Positions 6,574 to 16,340 of a stretch of 16,340 nt of DNA are shown one piece after another (position 1 is the first letter of the stretch; the number at the start of each line of letters is the position of its first letter). The notes beneath the pieces were generated by a model. It saw nothing but the letters and a program-made list of their open reading frames with translations, did no database searches and was not told where the DNA came from. The translations under genes and the position numbers were made by a program. Origin of the DNA: an uncultured Eubacteriales bacterium. Its GTDB lineage: Bacteria > Bacillota > Clostridia > Christensenellales > UBA1242. The stretch lies in contig CARBWQ010000007.1 of assembly GCA_948949055.1 (NCBI GenBank), positions 1 through 16,340 of the forward strand, written 5' to 3'.

Positions 6574-8349
6574 CTAGATGTCAGAAATATCTTCTTCATC
6601 GACAATATAATCGTCAGATTTTATTTGATTAGAATTTTCCAATTTCCATTTTCTTATATCTTCAATAGCTTCCCCTGCCAATTTATAGCACTCGATATAA
6701 TCCTTAACCATTTGCGATAAATTATCCTTTTGAATTCCTATCAAACTAAACCCATCAACATTCTCACCAAAATTATCATTCAATTCTTTTTCCAATATTT
6801 TATATTCATTCATCGCGTAAACATTTAAAAGATTAGAGGTAGCAAAAGCAAGTTTATCAAAATTTTTCTTGCCGAATGTTTTATGAATTAAATTTTCATT
6901 ATTACTCATACAACACTTAATTAAATCAGACAAGTTTTCCTCAAAAAAATTTTCAAGCATAGGAAAAGCAAAACGATAGGTTGAAATTATGTCATAATAA
7001 TATCCTATATGGAAATTGTCATTCTTTGCTTTCTCTGAAACCTTTAAAGATAGATACTCATTCAAAACTTCATCCAAATAAACATAGCTTTCAGGTGTGC
7101 TTTTGCATGGCTGAATTGTCTTACCAGATAGAGAGTATCTTTTTACACTTAGACCATTCTTTTGAATAAATTTATTTTTATTAAAGCTAGCGTAACTCAT
7201 AATTGCATGATTGAGTTCATGAAAAAATGAAGTATCATAAAGTTTTAAATATGAATCAACAACGCAAATATTTCTTGTTACTTTTGGCTGACTTAGTTTC
7301 ACGGTAGCAATATTAGCGCCACCTAAATTTACATTTTTTATTAAGACAAATTCTCGAATAAAAGAAATGCAATCATCACTAAAAGCATACTCGTGTGCGA
7401 CATCTAAAATTTCTTGGATAGCATCAGATTTAACAGCGATGTCTTTTACATATTGATCTTCCCTAAACATTTTAATAGGCTTTTTTAAATCTAATATAAT
7501 TTTTTCTATGTCAGAATGTGAATATTTTGGAATAATGTTGCCATTAGTAAAAATTATTGCTTGCGACATTGACTGTAAAGACTTACAAATATTGTCAATT
7601 TGGCTTTTCAATGACCTCGAAACTAATATTGGACGAGTTTCTATATAATCAATAATTGGCTGAACCATTCCAAGCATTTCAGTAACATTTTCATCAGTTA
7701 TAGGAATGTTTAGTTTATCTGTCAAAGTCTCTAAAATATAATTTTCACTTTTCATATAAAACTTTTGTTCAAGAGATTTTGATAAATAGTTATATTCTGG
7801 GTCCTCTTTCTTTGAATAGCGTTTTTCTTCACTAAAAAGATATTTTAAAGGAGTTCTATACTTTTCTACAAATAAAGCGTGAATTTTTTGAAATTTATCC
7901 ATTAAACCCTCTTTATAAGAGTCAACGTTTAAATTATCTTCTAGTTCATCCATGCTAGTAATACGATAATCAAAAGATAGATTATTTTTAATAAAATAAT
8001 ACACTTTATCAATATTATCTTCATTAATCTCATCTTTGAAAATTGCTAAGTTGTTCATATCCTCTTTAAAGCAACCAAAATTAAAATTCGCAATTATATC
8101 ATGTTTGTTTAGCAATTCTCTTTCAAATTCATTTATCAGTTTTTCAATTTGCCTATAAAAGTACCCTTCTACCTCAGTGTAGTATTTACTAAAATAACGA
8201 TCAAGAAAAAGAAACATGGTGTTATTAATTCTTTCAGTAATCCTGTCACGATACTCCTCACCATAAAATTCAACTAAATATTCAATTATTTTAGGAATTT
8301 TACCTTTAATTGGATTATTCAAATCAATTCCTTCAAGTCCATGTTTCAT
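6574..8349 (-). CDS. Predicted zinc-metalloprotease-like protein, long form (array member 2)
   Basis: The largest paralog, 591 aa. The shared N-terminal module is at 17-50 (YGEEYRDRITERINNTMFLFLD). About 270 residues of mostly helical, charged sequence follow. Of these, 204-270 match the insert of the other long paralog (LTDKLNIPITDENVTEMLGM). The core resumes with NLGGANIATV (341-350), HELNH at 377-381, and DEVLNE at 426-431, where E427 is the likely third ligand and Glu replaces the usual Asp. The C-terminal module has RFAFPMLENFFEENL and FGKKNFDKL, then an acidic tail. A GAGGA ribosome binding site lies in the 15-nt gap after the upstream paralog. No signal peptide or membrane segment is visible. 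It is probably cytosolic; function is unknown. Confidence 0.75.
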   Translation of the reverse strand: MKHGLEGIDLNNPIKGKIPKIIEYLVEFYGEEYRDRITERINNTMFLFLDRYFSKYYTEVEGYFYRQIEKLINEFERELLNKHDIIANFNFGCFKEDMNNLAIFKDEINEDNIDKVYYFIKNNLSFDYRITSMDELEDNLNVDSYKEGLMDKFQKIHALFVEKYRTPLKYLFSEEKRYSKKEDPEYNYLSKSLEQKFYMKSENYILETLTDKLNIPITDENVTEMLGMVQPIIDYIETRPILVSRSLKSQIDNICKSLQSMSQAIIFTNGNIIPKYSHSDIEKIILDLKKPIKMFREDQYVKDIAVKSDAIQEILDVAHEYAFSDDCISFIREFVLIKNVNLGGANIATVKLSQPKVTRNICVVDSYLKLYDTSFFHELNHAIMSYASFNKNKFIQKNGLSVKRYSLSGKTIQPCKSTPESYVYLDEVLNEYLSLKVSEKAKNDNFHIGYYYDIISTYRFAFPMLENFFEENLSDLIKCCMSNNENLIHKTFGKKNFDKLAFATSNLLNVYAMNEYKILEKELNDNFGENVDGFSLIGIQKDNLSQMVKDYIECYKLAGEAIEDIRKWKLENSNQIKSDDYIVDEEDISDI

Positions 8350-8364
8350 TTAATCCTCATTATT

Positions 8365-9819
8365 TTAACGTTCATAATCGACATACTCATCGATTTCAAA
8401 TAAAATATCATCTACATCTCTTACAAACTGCAAATACTTTTCGATATTCTCATTATTCCAGTTTATATTTCCATCATAAGCGACATCAAAAATATCAAAA
8501 TTTTCACCTTTACCACTCTCGGCTTTAATTTTTTCAAGCAGTCTTTGATTATTATCAAATTTCTCACAAAAGTCAAGCATGCTTGTTGCAAGATCGGCAA
8601 GAGCATTAAAGTTTTCTTCGCCAATAGAATTAGCAAGCCTCATGTGATCATCACCTATAAAGCTTTCCTTGATATCTTCTAGATGTTCCTCTAAAAAGTT
8701 TTCAAGCACAGGAAAAACTAATGAATAATTAGCTTTCTCGCGCCCCAAAACTCCAAACTTAACGCCCCTCTCTTCCAATTTGCCATGAATTTTTTGAGCA
8801 AGAAATTCATTTGTTACTTCATTGATTGCAATATATCTTGACCAAGGAACAAGATCTACCATTTTCCCATTAGATAAATGTATTGACTTTTTAAAACAAA
8901 ATCCACTTTTTGAATTTAAAAAATTGCCACTAAGTTTGCAAGATGAAGAAACAGCATGATTTATTTCATGTATAAGCTGACTATCAATTAGATCTCTTGC
9001 CGAACTATTTATACATACACCTTTTGTCTTATTAGGCTCATCTAAGCTCACAGAAGAAAATTGACCACCACCAACACTTTCAGTATTTAATGCAAAATCA
9101 GCAATAAAATCATAAAGATTTTCGCCACCAATAAGATTAAGATTTTCTATATCTTTAATTGCCTTATCAAATGATTCATCAGAAAGTATTGCATTACGCC
9201 TAATATCATCAAGCTCTATAAGCTTTTTCTTTATATCTATTGTCAATTTATCGTCAGAAATTGAATTGATTTTTTCTTTACCAGAAACAGTGATTTTATT
9301 TCCATCTATTTCACCTGTGAGATTTGCAAGCATTGTCAACATAAATTTAAAATTAGACCATTTCACATCATTAAAGCTAGATTGTTTACCTGTAATATAT
9401 TCAACATAGGTAGGAACCAAATTTTTAATAGCTTCAAGATTTTTCTCAGTTGGCTCTATTCCCATTTTATCAACCAGAAAATCACTTGCAACTTTTTCGC
9501 AACCTTCAACATATTCTTTTTGTGCAATTTTTATAGAACTATTATAGTATTCTTTTGATATCCTCTCTTTTTCACTTGTAAGATATTCTTGCTCAGCTAT
9601 ACTAGAATTTTCCAACAGCTCACCAAAATGTCCTTGTAGCACTTCCAAACCTTCATCAGAAGCCCTATCTAAAAATACAAATAAAGTATTATCAATCCTA
9701 CTATTAATTCTATCTTTATATTTTTCACCATAAAAGTCAATCAAACAATCTTTAACAATACCTATCTTGCCCATAAGAGGATTATTAAAATTGATTTCTT
9801 CATAGCCGTGTTTGTACAT
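8365..9819 (-). CDS. Predicted zinc-metalloprotease-like protein, long form (array member 1, first)
   Basis: A 484-aa paralog that opens the array. The N-terminal module is at 18-51 (YGEKYKDRINSRIDNTLFVF). A helical insert at about 52-240 includes 112-172, which matches the long insert of the next gene (LVDKMGIEPTEKNLEAIKNL). The core has VGGGQFSSV (249-257), HEINH at 284-288, and NEVTNE at 333-338, so E334 is the likely third zinc ligand. The C-terminal module has NYSLVFPVLENFLEEHL and IGEENFNAL. It starts behind an AGGGGG ribosome binding site and a good sigma-A promoter at 9865-9892, and is followed within 15 nt by the second paralog, so it should lead a four-gene transcript. It is more divergent in its active helix (HEINHAVSSS) than the others but keeps all ligands. 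Confidence 0.75.
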   Translation of the reverse strand: MYKHGYEEINFNNPLMGKIGIVKDCLIDFYGEKYKDRINSRIDNTLFVFLDRASDEGLEVLQGHFGELLENSSIAEQEYLTSEKERISKEYYNSSIKIAQKEYVEGCEKVASDFLVDKMGIEPTEKNLEAIKNLVPTYVEYITGKQSSFNDVKWSNFKFMLTMLANLTGEIDGNKITVSGKEKINSISDDKLTIDIKKKLIELDDIRRNAILSDESFDKAIKDIENLNLIGGENLYDFIADFALNTESVGGGQFSSVSLDEPNKTKGVCINSSARDLIDSQLIHEINHAVSSSCKLSGNFLNSKSGFCFKKSIHLSNGKMVDLVPWSRYIAINEVTNEFLAQKIHGKLEERGVKFGVLGREKANYSLVFPVLENFLEEHLEDIKESFIGDDHMRLANSIGEENFNALADLATSMLDFCEKFDNNQRLLEKIKAESGKGENFDIFDVAYDGNINWNNENIEKYLQFVRDVDDILFEIDEYVDYER

Positions 9820-9864
9820 TTTTAACCCCCTTTTATTTTCGCCTATAAAATATATTATATATTT

Positions 9865-9892
9865 ATTATAACATATAATAGCAAAAAGTCAA
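9865..9892 (-). promoter_or_regulatory. Predicted sigma-A promoter of the protease-like array
   Basis: On the minus strand TTGACT (9887-9892) and TATAAT (9865-9870) are 16 bases apart. Transcription would start near 9858, about 40 nt before the first paralog's ATG. It is back to back with the promoter of the plus-strand gene, and the two -35 boxes are about 85 bases apart. Confidence 0.75.
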
Positions 9893-9924
9893 TAATCTTT
9901 CAAATCTGCTTTTCCTAATTAATC

Positions 9925-9953
9925 AGTTGTAGAAATTAAAAAATATTACAACT
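9925..9953. repeat. Inverted repeat between the divergent promoters
   Basis: AGTTGTA (9925-9931) and TACAACT (9947-9953) form 7-bp arms around a 15-bp AT-rich spacer, between the two outward-facing promoters. The arm spacing of about two helical turns would suit a dimeric regulator that controls both sides. No regulator gene is seen in the window. Confidence 0.4.
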
Positions 9954-9975
9954 AAATTTTTTTATTTTTTAGACA

Positions 9976-10004
9976 TTGACTTTAATAACAATATTTGTTA
10001 AACT
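9976..10004 (+). promoter_or_regulatory. Predicted promoter of the plus-strand gene with an internal palindrome
   Basis: TTGACT (9976-9981) and TAAACT (9999-10004) are 17 bases apart. The spacer holds the inverted repeat TAACAA-TAT-TTGTTA (9986-10000), positioned as an operator would be. AAGGAGG (10014-10020) and the ATG at 10025 follow directly. Confidence 0.6.
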
Positions 10005-10024
10005 AAAATAAATAAGGAGGCATT

Positions 10025-10765
10025 ATGGCTCAATATTCAATAAATATAAGAAAGGCTGTAAGAATAAACAATTTTGAAAATAGTGATTTTGATCTTTTCT
10101 ATGAAGAAGGAGTTGGCGCAAAACTTTCCAACGGTTGCATGAATGTACAAATATTTAAAAAAGGCGCACTTAAAGATTACAATAGAGCTTATATAGATGG
10201 TTCATTTAAATATACGCCTAATCAAGAAATGATTGTAGCTATTTCATCAAACGCACAAAAAATATTTACAATTGAAGAGTATAATAATTTACTAGTACTG
10301 GTCAATAAGGTAAAAGCTCTTTTAGAAACTGAAAATGAACTAAGTAATATTCAAAAACCTAAACCCTTAAAAAAGTCAGAAATCCATGTTGGTTGTGTCT
10401 ATGAGCAAGAGGACGGAAGCAAGATTTTATTTTTAGGAAATGCCAACTATTATTCTCCATCTCACTATGATGGTAAATTTCCCAAAAATAGATCAAAAAG
10501 TCCATATGTTCTCGTATGGCTCAATGATGAAAGCACTGTAAAATACAATAGCGACAGCGACACCCTTCAATTTGCTGGTACTATTGATAGTAGAGTGGGA
10601 ATTCCAAATTTTGTAAAATGTGTTAAAGAAATAGAATTAAAGGAACGTGACAGTTTAGATATAATAGAAATTGGTTCTTGGGGCTCTACTAGTTATACTT
10701 TGAAATTTAATGAAGGAAACAACTTTAAAAATAACATTGAAAATGATAATGAATCCTCATTATAA
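10025..10765 (+). CDS. Unrecognised 246-aa protein, divergent from the protease-like array
   Basis: I do not recognise this protein. The start is well supported by AAGGAGG four bases upstream. It appears to have two parts: an N-terminal half (about 1-100) of mixed strands ending in a helix (FTIEEYNNLLVLVNKVKALL, 81-100), and a C-terminal half (about 117-230) that begins with a turn-rich beta pattern, EIHVGCVYEQEDGSKILFLG (119-138). A low-complexity Asn/Glu tail ends the protein. No signal peptide, membrane segment or catalytic motif is visible. It is the only plus-strand gene and shares a divergent control region with the protease-like array, so a partner, substrate or inhibitor role is possible, but this is inference from position only. 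Confidence 0.7.
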   Translation: MAQYSINIRKAVRINNFENSDFDLFYEEGVGAKLSNGCMNVQIFKKGALKDYNRAYIDGSFKYTPNQEMIVAISSNAQKIFTIEEYNNLLVLVNKVKALLETENELSNIQKPKPLKKSEIHVGCVYEQEDGSKILFLGNANYYSPSHYDGKFPKNRSKSPYVLVWLNDESTVKYNSDSDTLQFAGTIDSRVGIPNFVKCVKEIELKERDSLDIIEIGSWGSTSYTLKFNEGNNFKNNIENDNESSL

Positions 10766-10769
10766 AATA

Positions 10770-10798
10770 AAAAATACCTAAAATTATTAGGTATTTTT
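10770..10798. terminator. Bidirectional intrinsic terminator between the plus-strand gene and ligA
   Basis: A 12-bp stem (10770-10781 with 10787-10798) has a 5-nt loop and A/T tracts on both sides, giving a U-rich tail on either strand. It lies 4 nt after the stop of the plus-strand gene and 4 nt after the ligA stop, so it serves both convergent genes. Confidence 0.88.
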
Positions 10799-10802
10799 AT
10801 TT

Positions 10803-15004
<4,202 letters not shown>

Positions 15005-15011
15005 AATCTAA

Positions 15012-15040
15012 ATTATATCAAAGCCCAGCCAAAAAGTAAA
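15012..15040 (-). promoter_or_regulatory. Predicted promoter of pcrA-ligA giving a leaderless mRNA
   Basis: On the minus strand an extended -10, TGATATAAT (TATAAT at 15012-15017), has a -35-like TTTACT (15035-15040) 17 bases upstream. The pcrA ATG begins at 15004, 7 bases past the -10, so the expected start of transcription falls on or next to the start codon. There is no Shine-Dalgarno sequence in between. Confidence 0.65.
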
Positions 15041-15110
15041 CTAAAATTAAAAGAAGAAAAAACTTTTAAACTTAAAGAAAATCAAATAAAACACAGGTTA
15101 TTTTTGTTAT

Positions 15111-15134
15111 AAAAAAAGAGGTTGCCCCCTTTTT
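15111..15134 (-). terminator. Intrinsic terminator upstream of pcrA
   Basis: On the minus strand AAAAAGGGG pairs with CCTCTTTTT through a GCAA tetraloop (GNRA type), giving a 9-bp stem with one G-U pair followed by more T. It starts a few bases after the TAA at 15140-15142 and should end the transcript of the small ORFs, isolating pcrA. Confidence 0.8.
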
Positions 15135-15139
15135 ATAAA

Positions 15140-15238
15140 TTACATCTCAATTTCGTTTGGATCATCAGCCACACAATCCCTTAATTCTTGTGACAATCTG
15201 GTAATTCTAACATCTTCTTTATTATATTTTTTTTTCAT
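15140..15238 (-). CDS. Small ORF of 32 aa, probably the displaced C-terminus of the preceding ORF
   Basis: ATG at 15238 opens 32 codons (MKKKYNKEDVRITRLSQELR at the start, ending DDPNEIEM) that stop just before a terminator. There is no ribosome binding site, and it overlaps the end of the 85-codon ORF in another frame. The frames meet at a run of nine A residues (15227-15235), and removing one A would fuse them into one protein of about 114 aa. I think it more likely to be the tail of that protein than a gene of its own. Confidence 0.4.
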   Translation of the reverse strand: MKKKYNKEDVRITRLSQELRDCVADDPNEIEM

Positions 15239-15479
15239 TTTCATTATTTTGGATATAATTATAAAAATATTTATAGACATATTTTGCAAATCTTAAATGA
15301 GTAATAAAAGGTTTTAAACTTTCATTGGCATCATTCGCATGAGAAACTACTATACGTGAAATTCCAACAATTGTATCTTCATTTATATTTTCTTTAATAA
15401 TCTCTTTTGTTAACTCATTTTCAGTTTCTTTTATAAACTCAACATTTTTGTCAATTAGATTTATTCTTATTATAATCAA
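15222..15479 (-). CDS. Unrecognised small protein of 85 aa, possibly truncated by a frameshift
   Basis: The frame opens at a TTG (15479) just after an in-frame stop, with no ATG near and no clear ribosome binding site, so the start is uncertain. The N-terminal part is polar and helical (FIKETENELTKEIIKE), and an aromatic cluster YVYKYFYNY lies near residues 68-76. The frame ends at TAA right after the A9 run. It follows the 240-aa lysine-rich gene by 124 nt. A TATAAT-like sequence overlaps the first codons, which argues that either the start or the promoter reading is wrong. It may be a real small gene with slippage, a sequencing indel, or a decaying gene. Function is unknown. Confidence 0.4.
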   Translation of the reverse strand: MIIIRINLIDKNVEFIKETENELTKEIIKENINEDTIVGISRIVVSHANDANESLKPFITHLRFAKYVYKYFYNYIQNNENEKKI

Positions 15480-15523
15480 ATCAAGTCAATTGTTAAGTGC
15501 AATATTAATAATTCTTGGCAATA

Positions 15524-15594
15524 AAATAGAGAGCAAACTCTATTTGAATTATGAATGTAATTTACTTTTTAAAAGCAAAATAACTTGCTCTTTT
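15524..15594 (-). other. Two hairpins in the gap after the 240-aa gene
   Basis: Reading leftward, the first hairpin (15571-15594) has a stem of AGCAA/TTGCT plus A/T pairs with one bulged G. The second (15524-15545) pairs AAATAGAG with CTCTATTT across a 6-nt loop. Neither is followed by a long U-run, so they are at best weak terminators. I see nothing else in the 15480-15603 gap apart from a TTGACT and a TATAAT spaced only 9 bases apart. Confidence 0.35.
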
Positions 15595-15603
15595 AAACTT
15601 AAT

Positions 15604-16326
15604 TTACATTTCTATTTCAGTTTCAGCCTTTTCTTCCTTAACATTTTGACTACTTACAAAATTGTAAAGCTTATTAGTTTCTTCTTTAACTTTTTTATTT
15701 TCATAAGCTTTATTCATTTCTTCTAACTGAGAAGAGAAAAATGATCGTGCGTAATTAGAAAATTTGTATCTTGAACTAGTCTTTGAAGCACCATTATTAC
15801 TATCTATTATAACTTGGTCTACAAGATCTTTAATTTCCTCTGAATTTAAATTTTCAAGCATAACTTCTTTTGCCACTTGTCTTTCATTAAATATCATATT
15901 TAATCTAGCATCATTTAAGCACTTATCATTATCTTTAAAGCATTTTTGAAAATAATTATAATCATTTACAAATTCGATAGCGTTTTTATATTTTTCATTA
16001 TTATCTATTTCTGCCAGTTTCTCATCTATCTTATTTTGCTCATCAGCAGAAGCTCTTTTCTTCTTTTTGAGCAACTTTTGCTTGCGTTTATCACCCTTTC
16101 TTTTTATTAACTTTTGTTCTATTACCATGCTTGCAGTATATTCTACATAAAAATAAAAATCTGATGATAAATTTCTATAATGAATATCAAATTCTTGCTC
16201 ATTAAAAATTGATAGATATTTTGAATAATGTTCAATAAATCCCTTTGCTTCTAAATAAACTGGGTTATCCTTTAATTTTTCTTCAAATTTTTCTTTTAAA
16301 AATTTTTCTACTTTTTCCATTTCCAT
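15604..16326 (-). CDS. Unrecognised lysine-rich helical protein of 240 aa (start may lie beyond the window)
   Basis: I do not recognise this protein. It is highly charged and predicted mostly helical, with no signal peptide or membrane segment. Residues 1-20 are a Lys/Glu heptad-like helix (MEMEKVEKFLKEKFEEKLKD). A strongly basic patch lies at 72-91 (KLIKRKGDKRKQKLLKKKKR), and coiled-coil-like helices follow to about 125. The C-terminal region is rich in Ser, Asn and Glu and ends TEIEM. The basic patch could bind nucleic acid, but that is only inference. I used the ATG at 16326 because an AGGT sequence lies about 11 bases upstream, but the frame stays open to the window edge, so the true start could be further upstream. 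Two in-frame ATGs (16326 and 16320) are close together. Confidence 0.6.
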   Translation of the reverse strand: MEMEKVEKFLKEKFEEKLKDNPVYLEAKGFIEHYSKYLSIFNEQEFDIHYRNLSSDFYFYVEYTASMVIEQKLIKRKGDKRKQKLLKKKKRASADEQNKIDEKLAEIDNNEKYKNAIEFVNDYNYFQKCFKDNDKCLNDARLNMIFNERQVAKEVMLENLNSEEIKDLVDQVIIDSNNGASKTSSRYKFSNYARSFFSSQLEEMNKAYENKKVKEETNKLYNFVSSQNVKEEKAETEIEM

Positions 16327-16340
16327 TTTTGCATCTACCT

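Noticed and set aside
15140..15606. Both the 32-aa ORF and the 240-aa protein end in EIEM
   Set aside because: Only the last four residues match, the sequence before them does not align, and the match is too short to claim duplication.
15448..15726. Plus-strand 92-codon hydrophobic ORF
   Set aside because: It has no ribosome binding site, overlaps the 240-aa gene on the other strand, and its Phe/Ile runs are what antisense reading of Lys/Glu-rich coding sequence produces.

Overview
The window is AT-rich DNA from a low-GC Gram-positive-type bacterium (Bacillota-like). The evidence is strong AGGAG ribosome binding sites, consensus sigma-A promoters, a pcrA-ligA gene pair, and the str operon order rpsL-rpsG-fusA-tuf. 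Tryptophan is encoded by TGG and no internal TGA is needed, so the standard code applies. I cannot name the genus from sequence alone.

Almost everything is on the minus strand, so transcription runs from high to low coordinates. In that order the window holds: an unrecognised lysine-rich gene that may begin outside the window (16326-15604); a small ORF pair that looks split at a run of nine A residues (15479-15140), ending at a terminator; pcrA (15004-12764) and ligA (12761-10803), two bases apart, behind a promoter that predicts a leaderless mRNA; and a bidirectional terminator shared with the only plus-strand gene, an unrecognised 246-aa protein (10025-10765). A divergent promoter region with two palindromes follows. 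Next is a leftward array of four paralogous genes (9819-4527) with HExxH zinc-metalloprotease signatures. The window ends with the str operon: rpsL, rpsG, an inserted nucleoside 2-deoxyribosyltransferase-like gene, fusA, and the 5' end of tuf.

The least ordinary part is the four-gene array. All four proteins share an N-terminal module of about 50 residues, an HE[LI]NH helix, a downstream [NQD]-E-x-x-x-[DE] motif that matches the thermolysin-like (gluzincin) third-ligand helix, and a C-terminal helical module. Two members (591 and 484 aa) carry an extra shared helical insert that the other two (326 and 309 aa) lack. None has a signal peptide or membrane segment, so they look cytosolic. I know of no named system that matches, and I offer no firm function.

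The str operon also carries RNA structure. Its consensus promoter (TTGACA-17-TATAAT) drives a leader of about 330 nt containing an intrinsic terminator. The terminator's 3' arm is duplicated upstream, which would let the upstream copy form a competing antiterminator. Between rpsL and rpsG lies a 126-nt element closed by a perfect 11-bp stem that starts at the rpsL stop codon; it is a candidate ribosomal-protein autoregulatory RNA. No terminator is visible between the protease array and the str promoter, so the array may read into the str leader, where the attenuator would act on it.
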